Below are positions 53,722 through 62,556 of a DNA stretch of 64,000 bases, piece after piece. Position numbers and translations under genes: made by a program. The notes beneath the pieces are model-generated. The model was not told the DNA's origin. It was given only the letters and a program-made list of their open reading frames with translations, and did not search any database. The stretch is taken from NCBI RefSeq assembly GCF_905332535.1, contig NZ_CAJOCF010000001.1, forward strand, positions 1 through 64,000. The letters run 5' to 3'. Position 1 is the first letter of the stretch. Each line of letters starts with the position of its first letter. Source of the stretch: Latilactobacillus fragifolii (GTDB lineage Bacteria; Bacillota; Bacilli; Lactobacillales; Lactobacillaceae).

Positions 53722-55329
53722 TCACTTCTCATCTTTAATCGCAGCAATTGCGGCTCTTTCAATTGGTAACCCGGCTTGGTAAGCCTTAATAAAGGATTGA
53801 TAACCGACCACGCCAGCCGCTTCTGGACTAAGCGTCATGCTTTCTGGATTCGTAAAGACGTTGTGATCCAAGAAGTCTTCCAATGTTTGCCCATTATTAT
53901 TAGCAGCAAACATTGCAAGGACAGCCATCCCCCATGGACCGCCCTCGCCGGCGTTACTCATAACTGTAATCGGTGTGTTTAAAGCATTCGCTAAGACTTG
54001 CTGCCCAACAACGGGTGTTTTGAATAATCCACCTTGGGCAATCATGACGTCCGTCTTGATTTGTTCTTCCTTCACTAAGATATCCATCCCAATTTTAAGG
54101 GGAGCAAAGGCTGCATATAGTTGGGTTTGAATAAAATTTGGTAAGTTGAAATGACTATGGGGTTGTCTGACCAATAATGGGCGGCCAGCTGACATTTTAG
54201 TAATATTTTCACCGGATAAGTAGCTGTAGTTCACAAGACCACCAGCATCTTGATCAGCATGGGTCGCTTCTAAGAATAGTGTCTCGTACAACCGATCTGG
54301 TGATAGTGTGACCCCAAGTCGTGTTGCAAATTCATTGAATAGGTTAGCCCATGCATTAATATCTGAAGAACAATTATTCGTGTGGACCATCGCTACTGGC
54401 GAACCATCCGGCGTCATAACAATATCAATATCGCGATGCACTTGTTTTAGTGTTTGATCTAAAACAACCATTGAAAAAGCTGATGTGCCAACTGAGATGT
54501 TGCCTGTCCGTTTGCGCACGCTATTAGTGCCAACCATCCCAGTGCCAGCATCACCTTCAGGTGGCGCCATTAAACTACCGGCAGTTAAATTCCCACTGGG
54601 ATCCAATCGCTGCGCACCAGCCGTGGTTAACTGACCAGCACCATGCCCCGCTGGTAAGACCGCTGGTAAAATATCAATTAACTGCCAAGGTTGTTGTTGA
54701 ACGCGTTTGATTTGGTTAAATTGCGCGACTAGCTGGGCGTCATAGGTTCCCGTCTCTGGATCGATTGGAAAGACACCAGATGCGTCGCCGATTCCAAGTA
54801 CTTTTTGACCAGATAATTGCCAGTGCACATAACCGGCCAAAGTGGTCATAAAGGCCACTTGGCTAACGTGCGTTTCGTCATTTAAGATGGCTTGATATAA
54901 ATGCGCAATACTCCACCGTTGTGGAATGTTGAAATTAAATAGTTGGGTTAATTGATCAGCTGCTTGTTCGGTAATGTTATTACGCCAAGTTCTAAAAGGC
55001 ACCAATAATTGATCGTCCTTAGAAAATGCAAGATAACCGTGCATCATCGCGCTGACACCGATACTTTTAATCGTTGTAACCGGTACGTGATACTTACTTT
55101 GGACTTCTGCAGCCATTTGCGTATAGCTCGCTTGAATCCCTGTCCAAATTTGTGTCAATGGATAAGTCCAGATACCATTTTCTAATTGGTTTTCCCAAAC
55201 ATAACTACCTGACGCAATTGTTTGAAAATCTTCAGCAACCAAGACCGTTTTAATCCGTGTCGAACCCAATTCGATACCGAGTGTGACTTGGCCGGTTTTG
55301 ATGGCTTGTGCTGTTTCAACTAAATTCAT
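53722..55329 (-). CDS. araB: L-ribulokinase (FGGY family)
   Basis: 535 aa. The N-terminal FGGY domain opens with LGIELGSTRIKTVL (phosphate 1 loop) and the C-terminal domain ends with the adenosine loop GGLFKTPVVGQQVLANAL and NAGEGGPWGMA. It phosphorylates L-ribulose with ATP. The layout resembles the araB of lactobacilli (about 530 aa, xylulokinase-like) rather than the longer E. coli AraB. The ATG at 55329 is used because AAGGGAG lies 8 bases upstream; the GTG at 55338 is closer to that site. It is first in the operon. Confidence 0.93.
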   Translation of the reverse strand: MNLVETAQAIKTGQVTLGIELGSTRIKTVLVAEDFQTIASGSYVWENQLENGIWTYPLTQIWTGIQASYTQMAAEVQSKYHVPVTTIKSIGVSAMMHGYLAFSKDDQLLVPFRTWRNNITEQAADQLTQLFNFNIPQRWSIAHLYQAILNDETHVSQVAFMTTLAGYVHWQLSGQKVLGIGDASGVFPIDPETGTYDAQLVAQFNQIKRVQQQPWQLIDILPAVLPAGHGAGQLTTAGAQRLDPSGNLTAGSLMAPPEGDAGTGMVGTNSVRKRTGNISVGTSAFSMVVLDQTLKQVHRDIDIVMTPDGSPVAMVHTNNCSSDINAWANLFNEFATRLGVTLSPDRLYETLFLEATHADQDAGGLVNYSYLSGENITKMSAGRPLLVRQPHSHFNLPNFIQTQLYAAFAPLKIGMDILVKEEQIKTDVMIAQGGLFKTPVVGQQVLANALNTPITVMSNAGEGGPWGMAVLAMFAANNNGQTLEDFLDHNVFTNPESMTLSPEAAGVVGYQSFIKAYQAGLPIERAAIAAIKDEK

Positions 55330-55393
55330 GTCGTTCACTCCCTTAGATGGCTGAATTACGACTACGCCAAATTGATACTGTAGTCCCCATTTA

Positions 55394-55447
55394 GTAAAAC
55401 GGTTTCAGCGATAACTAGAGTATAGAATATTTGTCCGTATAAATCAA
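55394..55447 (-). promoter_or_regulatory. araBDA promoter with AraR box and cre
   Basis: On the minus strand -35 TTGATT (55442-55447), 17 bases, -10 TATACT (55419-55424). ATTTGTCCGTATAAAT (55429-55444) resembles the B. subtilis AraR operator ATTTGTACGTACAAAT and fills the spacer. Downstream, TGAAACCGTTTTAC (complement of 55394-55407) resembles a cre with two mismatches. Confidence 0.82.
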
Positions 55448-55479
55448 CGAATCAATCAATATTTATTTTTATTTACTCA

Positions 55480-55522
55480 AAAAAATAAGTCCACGGCTAA
55501 TCAACTGATTAGCCGTGGACTT
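55480..55522 (-). terminator. terminator of araR
   Basis: AAGTCCACGGCTAATC and GATTAGCCGTGGACTT pair perfectly around 4 bases, with a T-run on the minus strand. Confidence 0.9.
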
Positions 55523-55529
55523 AACATCA

Positions 55530-56609
55530 CTATTTTATTTCTTTTACTGAATCACGCATTACTAATTCCGGTGAATAGATGATTGATGCTGGCGTCTCTT
55601 TTTTTTCAATCATTTTTAACATCAATTTACCAGCATCGCGGCCCATCTTTTCTTTCGGATGCTCAACAGTACTAAGCTTAGGCGAAATGTATTGCGATAA
55701 TTGATAGTTATCAAACCCCATTACCGAAATATCTTCCGGTACTTTCAACGACAACGAACGAATCAAATCAATCACTTGAATCGCCAACTGATCATTGTAG
55801 CAAATAATAGCAGATGGTCGATCTTGCCGTAATAGTATTTGCTCGAGTTTAGAGAAAATGGCGTGCATATTATCAGTGGATTGATACATCACAATTTCAC
55901 TCATTAACGCTAACTCATTGCGCTCTTGATAGGCTTTAACAAATCCATTCATCCGATGGACGCCTTGACTATCATCAATCTTGAAGATCCCTAAAATTTG
56001 ATGATGCCCAGCATTAAAGAGCGCTTCAGTAACCAACTTACCCCCTTCAAAGTCGTTCATCTCAACATACGGGAAGCTTAAATCTGGATAATGTGCATTA
56101 ATAAAAAGAGTTGGTAAATCTGAGGATTGTAACTGTTGATATAAATCTTTATTTGGATTATCCAATGCACTTTGTGTTGGCTCAACAATTAACCCGTCTA
56201 GATTACTTTCCATCATCTTTTGAATACTTTTACGTTCTTTTTCCGGATTATTCTGCGTATTGCTAATCAATATTGAATAGCCCTCACTAGAAATATAACG
56301 ATCAATCCCCGTAATAATATTGGGAAAAATGTAGTCCGCAATGTGCGTGGTAATAACCCCAATCACCTTACTTTTCAGAGGTGTTTGACGTACGTTTTGC
56401 CAATCATCCACAAAGATGCCACCGCCTTGAATCCGATAAACATAATGTTCATTTTCTAAATCACCAACTGCTCGTCTAACCGTATACCGACTGACATTAT
56501 AAGTTGCCATCAGTTCTGATTCAGTGGGTAATTTATCATTAATGGCATAAACGCCAGCTAATATTTTTTCTTTTAATTCACGCTCAACAAGCTCATATTT
56601 ATTTTCCAT
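55530..56609 (-). CDS. araR: arabinose repressor AraR
   Basis: 359 aa chimera typical of AraR. GntR winged helix at 1-70 (LPTESELMATYNVSRYTVRRAVGDL) joined to a LacI/GalR-type periplasmic-binding-like effector domain (about 78-350; GVITTHIADYIFPNIITGI, AIICYNDQLAIQVIDL, ISVMGFDNYQLSQYISPKLSTV). Arabinose binding should release it from the two boxes at 55429-55444 and 57722-57737. It lies 62 bases downstream of a second regulator gene and is probably co-transcribed with it. GAGG is 12 bases before the ATG. Confidence 0.95.
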   Translation of the reverse strand: MENKYELVERELKEKILAGVYAINDKLPTESELMATYNVSRYTVRRAVGDLENEHYVYRIQGGGIFVDDWQNVRQTPLKSKVIGVITTHIADYIFPNIITGIDRYISSEGYSILISNTQNNPEKERKSIQKMMESNLDGLIVEPTQSALDNPNKDLYQQLQSSDLPTLFINAHYPDLSFPYVEMNDFEGGKLVTEALFNAGHHQILGIFKIDDSQGVHRMNGFVKAYQERNELALMSEIVMYQSTDNMHAIFSKLEQILLRQDRPSAIICYNDQLAIQVIDLIRSLSLKVPEDISVMGFDNYQLSQYISPKLSTVEHPKEKMGRDAGKLMLKMIEKKETPASIIYSPELVMRDSVKEIK

Positions 56610-56671
56610 TTTTCAGCAATCCTCACCTAATTCATTCGTAATGAATAATATCATTACTGTAACAATAAAGG

Positions 56672-57562
56672 TTAACTGTAGTAAAGCTTTAAATTAATAT
56701 CTTGGTCATGATTACCAAATCCTTTACCGAAAATTGTACAACCCCCTTTGTGTTGCGCTTCATTCTTAACAGCGAATTTTATTTTCCATGTTTCAGCGTT
56801 TTGATTGAAGGCATCCAGTGAAACATCTGTAAATGGTTGACCATCCAAATACGTGCCATGGTCCGTGATTCGGATTGTCTTTAATAAACCGTATTGATTC
56901 ACATTATCCGGGACCCACGCTGGTGTATACTTTCCTCGCGTATCTGAGAAATCGCCAGGACTCGTCCACGTGCCAATTTCGACACCATTCAACGAGAAAG
57001 TGATGTCAGACGGCCATACATTATTGGAAAATGGAAATTCCGATCCTAATTCAACAGACAAATCAAGCATCTCTAATCGTTCACCGTCAGCTAAAAAATT
57101 CGGCGTTTGATATTCTACAAAACCTCCCGAAAACCAGATCATACCAGCATTCATACGAGCTGGGTCCATAAAATATTTTGGATTATCAACCTTGCCAATA
57201 AAGTCCTTATTACCCGCTAGACCGCAAGAAGGTTGCACCGTATAACGTGTATAGTGCCCTACTGGAATCGAAGTTTCATGCATTTCGAATGCCGGATAAA
57301 TTGATTTAGGAAAAGTAATATTAATGTTATCGACCTTCAATTTAGAAATCTTTTGATTTCCTTTTTTTTCGAAAGAAATAATATGGGCCTCAGCTAATTT
57401 AGTCAGATGCATATTGACAATTGTACTACTTAATCCTAATTTGCTTGCCAATTCCCTAACATTGAGCCTTTCCTCCGACAATAGCTGAATAATCTTTAGT
57501 CGCACCGAACTGTCCAGTGCTGCGTATACCTTCAATGATGCTTCTGAAATATCAAGTTCCAA
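56672..57562 (-). CDS. ArsR-type winged-helix regulator with unrecognised C-terminal domain
   Basis: About 296 aa. The N-terminal ArsR-like winged helix (about 8-80, with VRLKIIQLLSEERLNVRELASKLGLSS) has no metal-binding cysteine pattern. The remaining 210 residues are strand- and Trp-rich (SFSLNGVEIGTWTSPGDFSD, TIRITDHGTYLDG) and look like a beta-sandwich of the carbohydrate-binding kind, perhaps a glycan-sensing domain. It is divergent from the GH43 gene and followed by araR, so arabinan-side control is likely. The TTG at 57562 has GGGAG 12 bases upstream; an ATG at 57601 has no ribosome site. Confidence 0.7.
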   Translation of the reverse strand: MELDISEASLKVYAALDSSVRLKIIQLLSEERLNVRELASKLGLSSTIVNMHLTKLAEAHIISFEKKGNQKISKLKVDNINITFPKSIYPAFEMHETSIPVGHYTRYTVQPSCGLAGNKDFIGKVDNPKYFMDPARMNAGMIWFSGGFVEYQTPNFLADGERLEMLDLSVELGSEFPFSNNVWPSDITFSLNGVEIGTWTSPGDFSDTRGKYTPAWVPDNVNQYGLLKTIRITDHGTYLDGQPFTDVSLDAFNQNAETWKIKFAVKNEAQHKGGCTIFGKGFGNHDQDINLKLYYS

Positions 57563-57716
57563 CGTTATTAATTTCTCCCTTACTCTACTTAATAAAACCA
57601 TTCTATCACAATGTTTTTGTTTATATAATAGTTATACAGCGGCTACAAGCGGATTTTATGTAAATATATATATTGTTATTATTGATTTTTATCTAGAAAA
57701 GTTATTATTTTTATTG

Positions 57717-57775
57717 TTGACATTCGTCCGTATAAATATTAAACTAACCTCGTAGAAATTAAGTTAGCGTTTTCA
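57717..57775 (+). promoter_or_regulatory. promoter of the GH43 operon with AraR box and cre-like site
   Basis: -35 TTGACA (57717-57722), 17 bases, -10 TAAACT (57740-57745). The AraR box ATTCGTCCGTATAAAT (57722-57737) occupies the spacer and shares 15 of 16 bases with the araBDA box. AGTTAGCGTTTTCA (57762-57775) resembles a cre with two mismatches, downstream of the start site. Confidence 0.8.
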
Positions 57776-57797
57776 CAAAACTAGGAGGTTATTTTTT

Positions 57798-58763
57798 ATG
57801 ACAGAGACATATATCAATCCTTTGATTATCCAACGAGCAGATCCATTTATCTATAAACATACTGATGGCTATTATTATTTCACTGCATCTGTTCCAGCAT
57901 ATAACCGTATCGAAATCCGCCGTGCTAAAACATTAAACGGTTTAGCACACGCAACACCTAGAACAATTTGGCGCAAACATGAATCTGGTGAAATGAGTCA
58001 ATTAATTTGGGCTCCTGAAATTCATTTCATCAATAACAAATGGTACATCTATTTTGCAGCAACTGACACAACCGAAATTGTAAACGGTTTATTCACTCAC
58101 CGGATGTACTGCCTCGAATGTGTTGCTGATAATCCAATGCTTTCAGAAGATGACTGGGTTGAAAAAGGCCAAATTATCACAGATAAAGATACCTTCTGCT
58201 TAGATGCAACAACATTTGAACACAACGACAAACTTTATTATGTCTGGGCGCAAAAGGATAACAACATTCGTGGGAATTCTAATTTATATATTGCTGAAAT
58301 GGAAAATCCTTGGACCCTCAAAACAACCCCTGTCCTGCTTTCAAAACCAGAATTTGACTGGGAAACACGTGGTTTCTGGGTAAATGAAGGCCCTGCTGTT
58401 CTCAAACGCAACGGTAAAATCTTTTTAACTTATTCTGCAAGTGCAACAGATGAAAACTATTGCATGGGAATGCTAACAGTTGACGATTCAGCTGATTTGC
58501 TCGATCCAACTAATTGGCACAAAGCATCTAAACCCGTTTTTGCAAGTGACTTATCAACCAATCAATTCGGCCCTGGCCACAACTCATTCACTGTCTCAGA
58601 AGATGGCAAAACGGACATCCTTGTCTATCATTGCCGTAACTATACTGACATCAAAGGCGATCCTTTATACGATCCAAATCGCCATACTAAAATTCAACCA
58701 TTCTCTTGGGATAAATCCGGCCTACCACGTTTCGATAAACCAGTTCCTTACAATTATAAATAA
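57798..58763 (+). CDS. GH43-family alpha-L-arabinofuranosidase/arabinanase-type hydrolase
   Basis: 321 aa, five-bladed beta-propeller size. The three catalytic acids are visible: the general base Asp in IQRADPFIYKHTDGYYY (about 14), the pKa-modulating Asp in FCLDATTFEH (about 137) and the acid Glu in VNEGPAVL (about 199). There is no signal peptide, so it acts on imported short arabino-oligosaccharides, in keeping with the transporter encoded next. Aryl or xylosyl activities cannot be excluded within the family. AGGAGG precedes the ATG; AraR controls the promoter. Confidence 0.9.
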   Translation: MTETYINPLIIQRADPFIYKHTDGYYYFTASVPAYNRIEIRRAKTLNGLAHATPRTIWRKHESGEMSQLIWAPEIHFINNKWYIYFAATDTTEIVNGLFTHRMYCLECVADNPMLSEDDWVEKGQIITDKDTFCLDATTFEHNDKLYYVWAQKDNNIRGNSNLYIAEMENPWTLKTTPVLLSKPEFDWETRGFWVNEGPAVLKRNGKIFLTYSASATDENYCMGMLTVDDSADLLDPTNWHKASKPVFASDLSTNQFGPGHNSFTVSEDGKTDILVYHCRNYTDIKGDPLYDPNRHTKIQPFSWDKSGLPRFDKPVPYNYK

Positions 58764-58778
58764 AGGGAGATTATTAGT

Positions 58779-60053
58779 ATGAATGCAATTCATAAAGAAA
58801 ATAAACATTTTTGGAGTTTCGCCAGCACCCATTTTACTTATTTCTTTATCTGGGCAATCGTTTATGGCTATTTAACCTTATGGCTCGAAAAAGTTGCTCA
58901 TCTGAATGGGACTGAATCTGGTTTTATTTTCTCATTTATGGCTGGTATCTCATTACTCTTCCAACCAATATTTGGGATTTTATCTGATAAACTCGTTTTC
59001 AAGAAAAACTTACTGGTTACAATTACGCTAGCTGCCATTCTCGTTGGCCCTTTCTTCCAATGGTTGTTCTTACCAATCGTTCACACTAGTTCATTCTTAG
59101 CTGCCATCGTTGCTGGACTTTATCTCAGTTTCATCTTAAACGGTGGGGTCGGTGTTGTTGAACAATATGTTGAACGTGCGAGTTTGGTTAATAAATTCGA
59201 ATATGGTCACTCCCGGATGGGTGGTTCACTAGCTGGTATGACAGCATCCCTTGTTGCTGGTCGCTTATTCATCTGGCAACCCAACTCCATTTTCTGGGCA
59301 TGTTCAATTTCAGCTATTATCTTAACTTGCCTCGTTTTATTCAGTGATAAAGTCAACGTTAGTGATTTACAATCTAATCCTGATACAGATTCAGATAGTG
59401 AATCAGCACCACTCGATAAAAAAACAATCTTATCAATCTTTAAACTTAAGAATTTCTGGGTATTATCATTATTCTATATGGGCGCAGCAGCCATCTATGA
59501 TGTCTTCGATCAACAATTTATTGTTTACTTCACAACGTTCTTCAAAACTGCTAGCCAAGGGACATTAACATACAGCTACATGGCTTCGGCACAAACAGCA
59601 ATCGAACTACTTTTAATGATTCCAATGCCATTGATTATCAACAAGATTGGTGCTAAACGTGGCTTAATCGCCTTTGGTTTCATTACTTTCATCAGAATCT
59701 TCGGGAGTGCTGTTGCCCCTAATTGGGAACTATTAGTCTTCTTTAGATTATTAGCTGGCTTGGAAATGCCATTACTCTTAGTTTCAATTATGAAATATAT
59801 CACTGGTGCATTTGATATCCGACTATATGCAACGGTTTATCTGATGGCTTCTAACTTTGCTAAACAAATTTCGGTTTTCATTTTCTCAACAGTTGCTGGT
59901 AAATTATACGATGTTATCGGTTTCCAACACACTTACTTTATCCTTTCAGCAATCGTCTTTGTTATCACTTTAGTAGCCGCATTTATGCTTGAAAGAGAAC
60001 ACCCATTAGTCGATAAAGCAACGGGACAACCTGTCGCGCAACCTGAATCATAA
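58779..60053 (+). CDS. MFS oligosaccharide:H+ symporter (LacY family)
   Basis: 424 aa, 12 membrane helices in two halves with a cytoplasmic acidic/Ser-rich loop between helices 6 and 7 (QSNPDTDSDSESAPLDKK). It resembles the LacY/RafB/melibiose branch. Being in one operon with an intracellular GH43, it is likely an arabino-oligosaccharide or arabinose importer; no other arabinose transporter is in the window. GGGAG precedes the ATG, 15 bases after the GH43 stop. Confidence 0.88.
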   Translation: MNAIHKENKHFWSFASTHFTYFFIWAIVYGYLTLWLEKVAHLNGTESGFIFSFMAGISLLFQPIFGILSDKLVFKKNLLVTITLAAILVGPFFQWLFLPIVHTSSFLAAIVAGLYLSFILNGGVGVVEQYVERASLVNKFEYGHSRMGGSLAGMTASLVAGRLFIWQPNSIFWACSISAIILTCLVLFSDKVNVSDLQSNPDTDSDSESAPLDKKTILSIFKLKNFWVLSLFYMGAAAIYDVFDQQFIVYFTTFFKTASQGTLTYSYMASAQTAIELLLMIPMPLIINKIGAKRGLIAFGFITFIRIFGSAVAPNWELLVFFRLLAGLEMPLLLVSIMKYITGAFDIRLYATVYLMASNFAKQISVFIFSTVAGKLYDVIGFQHTYFILSAIVFVITLVAAFMLEREHPLVDKATGQPVAQPES

Positions 60054-60066
60054 AGGAGTAGTTACT

Positions 60067-60333
60067 ATGGCTGAAAAAAATATTTATATCGATCCCGATG
60101 AATTCGCAAAACTGGTTGTTTCTTCTGAATCCCTCTACACTGGCGACTTAGAAGACACCGCCAAGCAAAATTTAACGTTGTACTTGGTCTCCAAATTACT
60201 TGCGGAACGATTTAACGATGTTGAATCTAAATCGTTTAACATCGACGTTGCCAAAGATCAAGACTTCGAAATGACCATTGGTCGATTACAAACAATGGCC
60301 TTCTTACAAGTTGCTAACCGTAAGAAAAAATAA
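60067..60333 (+). CDS. small hypothetical protein in the arabinan operon
   Basis: 88 aa, cytosolic, mainly helical, with no transmembrane segment or cofactor motif (IYIDPDEFAKLVVSS... and FQ-type YLVSKLLAERFNDVE). It starts 13 bases after the symporter gene with AAAGGAG, so it is translated in the operon. I do not recognise the family; a role in sugar metabolism is inference from position. Confidence 0.72.
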   Translation: MAEKNIYIDPDEFAKLVVSSESLYTGDLEDTAKQNLTLYLVSKLLAERFNDVESKSFNIDVAKDQDFEMTIGRLQTMAFLQVANRKKK

Positions 60334-60340
60334 TATTATC

Positions 60341-60375
60341 GAAAAGAAGGATAGTGAATCACTGTCCTTCTTTTC
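60341..60375 (+). terminator. hairpin between the small gene and galM
   Basis: GAAAAGAAGGATAGTG and CACTGTCCTTCTTTTC pair (one mismatch) around AAT. The T-rich tail lies within the 3' arm, so it may terminate partially, attenuating the epimerase gene. Confidence 0.6.
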
Positions 60376-60398
60376 GGCATTTCTAGGAGGTATCACTA

Positions 60399-61427
60399 AT
60401 GCATATTGAAGAATCTATTTTTGATAATTATCAAGGACAAGACGTTTACAAAATCACACTAACTAACGATCACGACATCACTATCAGCTTACTGACACTT
60501 GGCGCAACTTGGCATGAGTTCTCCGTGCCAGCTGGCAATGAACATAAGAACCTTTTATTAAATTTCGCAACTGCACACGATTATTTATCAAACCCATTCT
60601 ACATCGGAATGGCGATTGGTCGGACAGCCGGTCGGATTAAAAACGGCACTTTCCCACTTAATGGACAAACAGTAACCATTCCAAATAACGAAGGTCAAAA
60701 CACCTTACATGGTGGCCCTAGTGGCTTTAACACCTTTATCTGGGACTATAACATTTGTCAAAATGACGATGCTGTCAGCGTCACTTTCTCGCGTGTAATG
60801 ACACAGACTGAAGATGGCTACCCTGGTGATTTAACCGCCACAATCACTTACACGCTCGATAATCACAACCGTGTGACACTGCAATTTACAGGTGAAAGCA
60901 CCGAAGACACCCTTTTCAATCCAACCAGCCATGCTTACTTCAATTTAAGCAATCAACCAACCATCCTGGCACATGAATTGACTCTTGCTAGCACCGAATA
61001 TTTGGAAGTTGATTCCGAAAAAATCCCTACCGGTAAACGACTAGCAACCACCCATACACCATTTGATTTCAGTTCACATCGATCAATCGGGACCGGGATT
61101 AAAGCCCTTCAAAACACCACTGAAAAGGGCTTCGACGATATCTTCAAAATCATCCCCAACCAACAACCGATTGCTGAGCTCTCAGATCCAATCAGCCATC
61201 GAAAACTAACCATCTTTTCTTCACGCAATGCACTCGTGATGTTTACTAGCAATTCATTTACTAAAAATCTCGCGTTTAACGCCGGCGCAGGTCAGCCTTA
61301 CATGGGGATTGCACTAGAACCACAAACCTTACCCGACACCCCTAATCATCCAGATTTTGGGGATGTTGTATTACCAAAAAATCAAAAAGTTACCCATACG
61401 ATTATGTATCAATATTCTGATAAGTAA
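60399..61427 (+). CDS. galM: aldose 1-epimerase (GalM family)
   Basis: 342 aa. Substrate-binding and catalytic residues of GalM are seen: the general acid His in NPTSHAYFNLS (about 173), the earlier conserved Arg in GRTAGRIKNG (about 72), and the catalytic base Glu in GIALEPQTLPDTPNHPDF (about 306). It interconverts alpha and beta anomers of sugars, here probably arabinose released by GH43/GH127. AGGAGG precedes the ATG. Confidence 0.93.
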   Translation: MHIEESIFDNYQGQDVYKITLTNDHDITISLLTLGATWHEFSVPAGNEHKNLLLNFATAHDYLSNPFYIGMAIGRTAGRIKNGTFPLNGQTVTIPNNEGQNTLHGGPSGFNTFIWDYNICQNDDAVSVTFSRVMTQTEDGYPGDLTATITYTLDNHNRVTLQFTGESTEDTLFNPTSHAYFNLSNQPTILAHELTLASTEYLEVDSEKIPTGKRLATTHTPFDFSSHRSIGTGIKALQNTTEKGFDDIFKIIPNQQPIAELSDPISHRKLTIFSSRNALVMFTSNSFTKNLAFNAGAGQPYMGIALEPQTLPDTPNHPDFGDVVLPKNQKVTHTIMYQYSDK

Positions 61428-61432
61428 TCAAT

Positions 61433-61472
61433 AAAAAAACAAGCTAAGTCGCCATGACCTAGCTTGTTTTTT
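61433..61472. terminator. bidirectional terminator
   Basis: ACAAGCTAAGTC and GACCTAGCTTGT pair (one mismatch) between A- and T-runs. It separates galM from the convergent peptidase gene. Confidence 0.9.
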
Positions 61473-61476
61473 TAGT

Positions 61477-62553
61477 CTAATAGAATGGTAATTTAATCAA
61501 ATCACGCTTAGGTGACTGGTTTAATATCTTGCCCATCCCTTTCTGTACCAAAATATCATCTTCAATTCGAACGCCACCTAAATCTGGTAAATAGATTCCA
61601 GGTTCAATGGTTTGAATCATATTTTCTTTGAAAACCACGCTGGAATTTTGGCTAATATAAGGCGCTTCATGGATATCTAACCCGATACTATGACCTGCGC
61701 CGTGATTAAAATATTGATTCATCTCTTTATTTTTAATTGGCTCTCTAATGATTGAATCTAACACTTGACTAGTCATACCCGCCTTAATCTCAGCTAAGCC
61801 ATTCATTTCAGCTTCCAAAACAAGATAGTAAATTTCTTCCAATCGTGAGTCAACTTGCCCAACTGCAATCGTTCTCGTAATATCCGAGGCATAGCCTTGA
61901 TAAAAAGCCCCAAAATCAAGTGTAATCATATCGCCCAATTCAATGACTTTATCACTCGCTTCACCATGGGGATATGAAGAACGTACACCAGATGCAACAA
62001 TTGTTTCAAATGATGCGCCATCTGCACCCGCACACTTCATAAAATATTCAATCTCAGTCGCAACAGCCCGTTCTGTTATCCCCGGACGAATAAAATTAAG
62101 GATGTGTAAGAATGTCTGATCAACAATTTCGACTGCTGTTTGGATTGTCGCAATCTCTCCTTCATCTTTTACAGCTCGAATTTCTTCTACTAATCCTTGT
62201 GTTGCACTTAAGGTACACGTTGCATGCTGTGATAATTGCTCGAAATCAAGGTAATTCAGCTGATCGCCTTCGAAATACAATTCACTAATTTGCTTCGTTT
62301 TAGCCAACACTGCCACTTCAGCAAAAATGCTACCGGTCCAACGGATAATCTGAATGTTAGCAGAAACTTCTGTCTTTGCTTGCTCTACATACCGACCATC
62401 AGTGATTAGAAATAGCTCATCCTGACAAATTAAGAGTACCGAATCATCTCCTGAGAAGGCCGTCAAGTAACGAATATTCTTTGGATTGATAATTAGTAGA
62501 TTTTCAATTGCTTTTTCTTTTAAATTATTTTTTAACTGTTCTAATCGATCCAT
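61477..62553 (-). CDS. M24 Xaa-Pro peptidase (prolidase/aminopeptidase P-like)
   Basis: 358 aa. Creatinase N-terminal domain (1-125) and pita-bread catalytic domain with the five metal ligands: Asp in TLDFGAFYQGYASDITRT (about 211 and 222), His in HGAGHSIGLDIHEAPY (about 285), Glu in TIEPGIYLPDLGG (about 318) and Glu in VRIEDDILV (about 332). It cleaves before or after proline in dipeptides or N-terminal Xaa-Pro. It starts 3 bases after the GH127 stop, so the two are coupled. GGAGG precedes the ATG. Confidence 0.9.
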   Translation of the reverse strand: MDRLEQLKNNLKEKAIENLLIINPKNIRYLTAFSGDDSVLLICQDELFLITDGRYVEQAKTEVSANIQIIRWTGSIFAEVAVLAKTKQISELYFEGDQLNYLDFEQLSQHATCTLSATQGLVEEIRAVKDEGEIATIQTAVEIVDQTFLHILNFIRPGITERAVATEIEYFMKCAGADGASFETIVASGVRSSYPHGEASDKVIELGDMITLDFGAFYQGYASDITRTIAVGQVDSRLEEIYYLVLEAEMNGLAEIKAGMTSQVLDSIIREPIKNKEMNQYFNHGAGHSIGLDIHEAPYISQNSSVVFKENMIQTIEPGIYLPDLGGVRIEDDILVQKGMGKILNQSPKRDLIKLPFY

Positions 62554-62556
62554 CTA

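Noticed and set aside
56630-56646. Inverted repeat ATTCATT-CGT-AATGAAT upstream of araR as an AraR operator
   Set aside because: It does not resemble the GTCCGTATAAAT-type boxes; it could be an operator for the other regulator, but there is nothing to show this.
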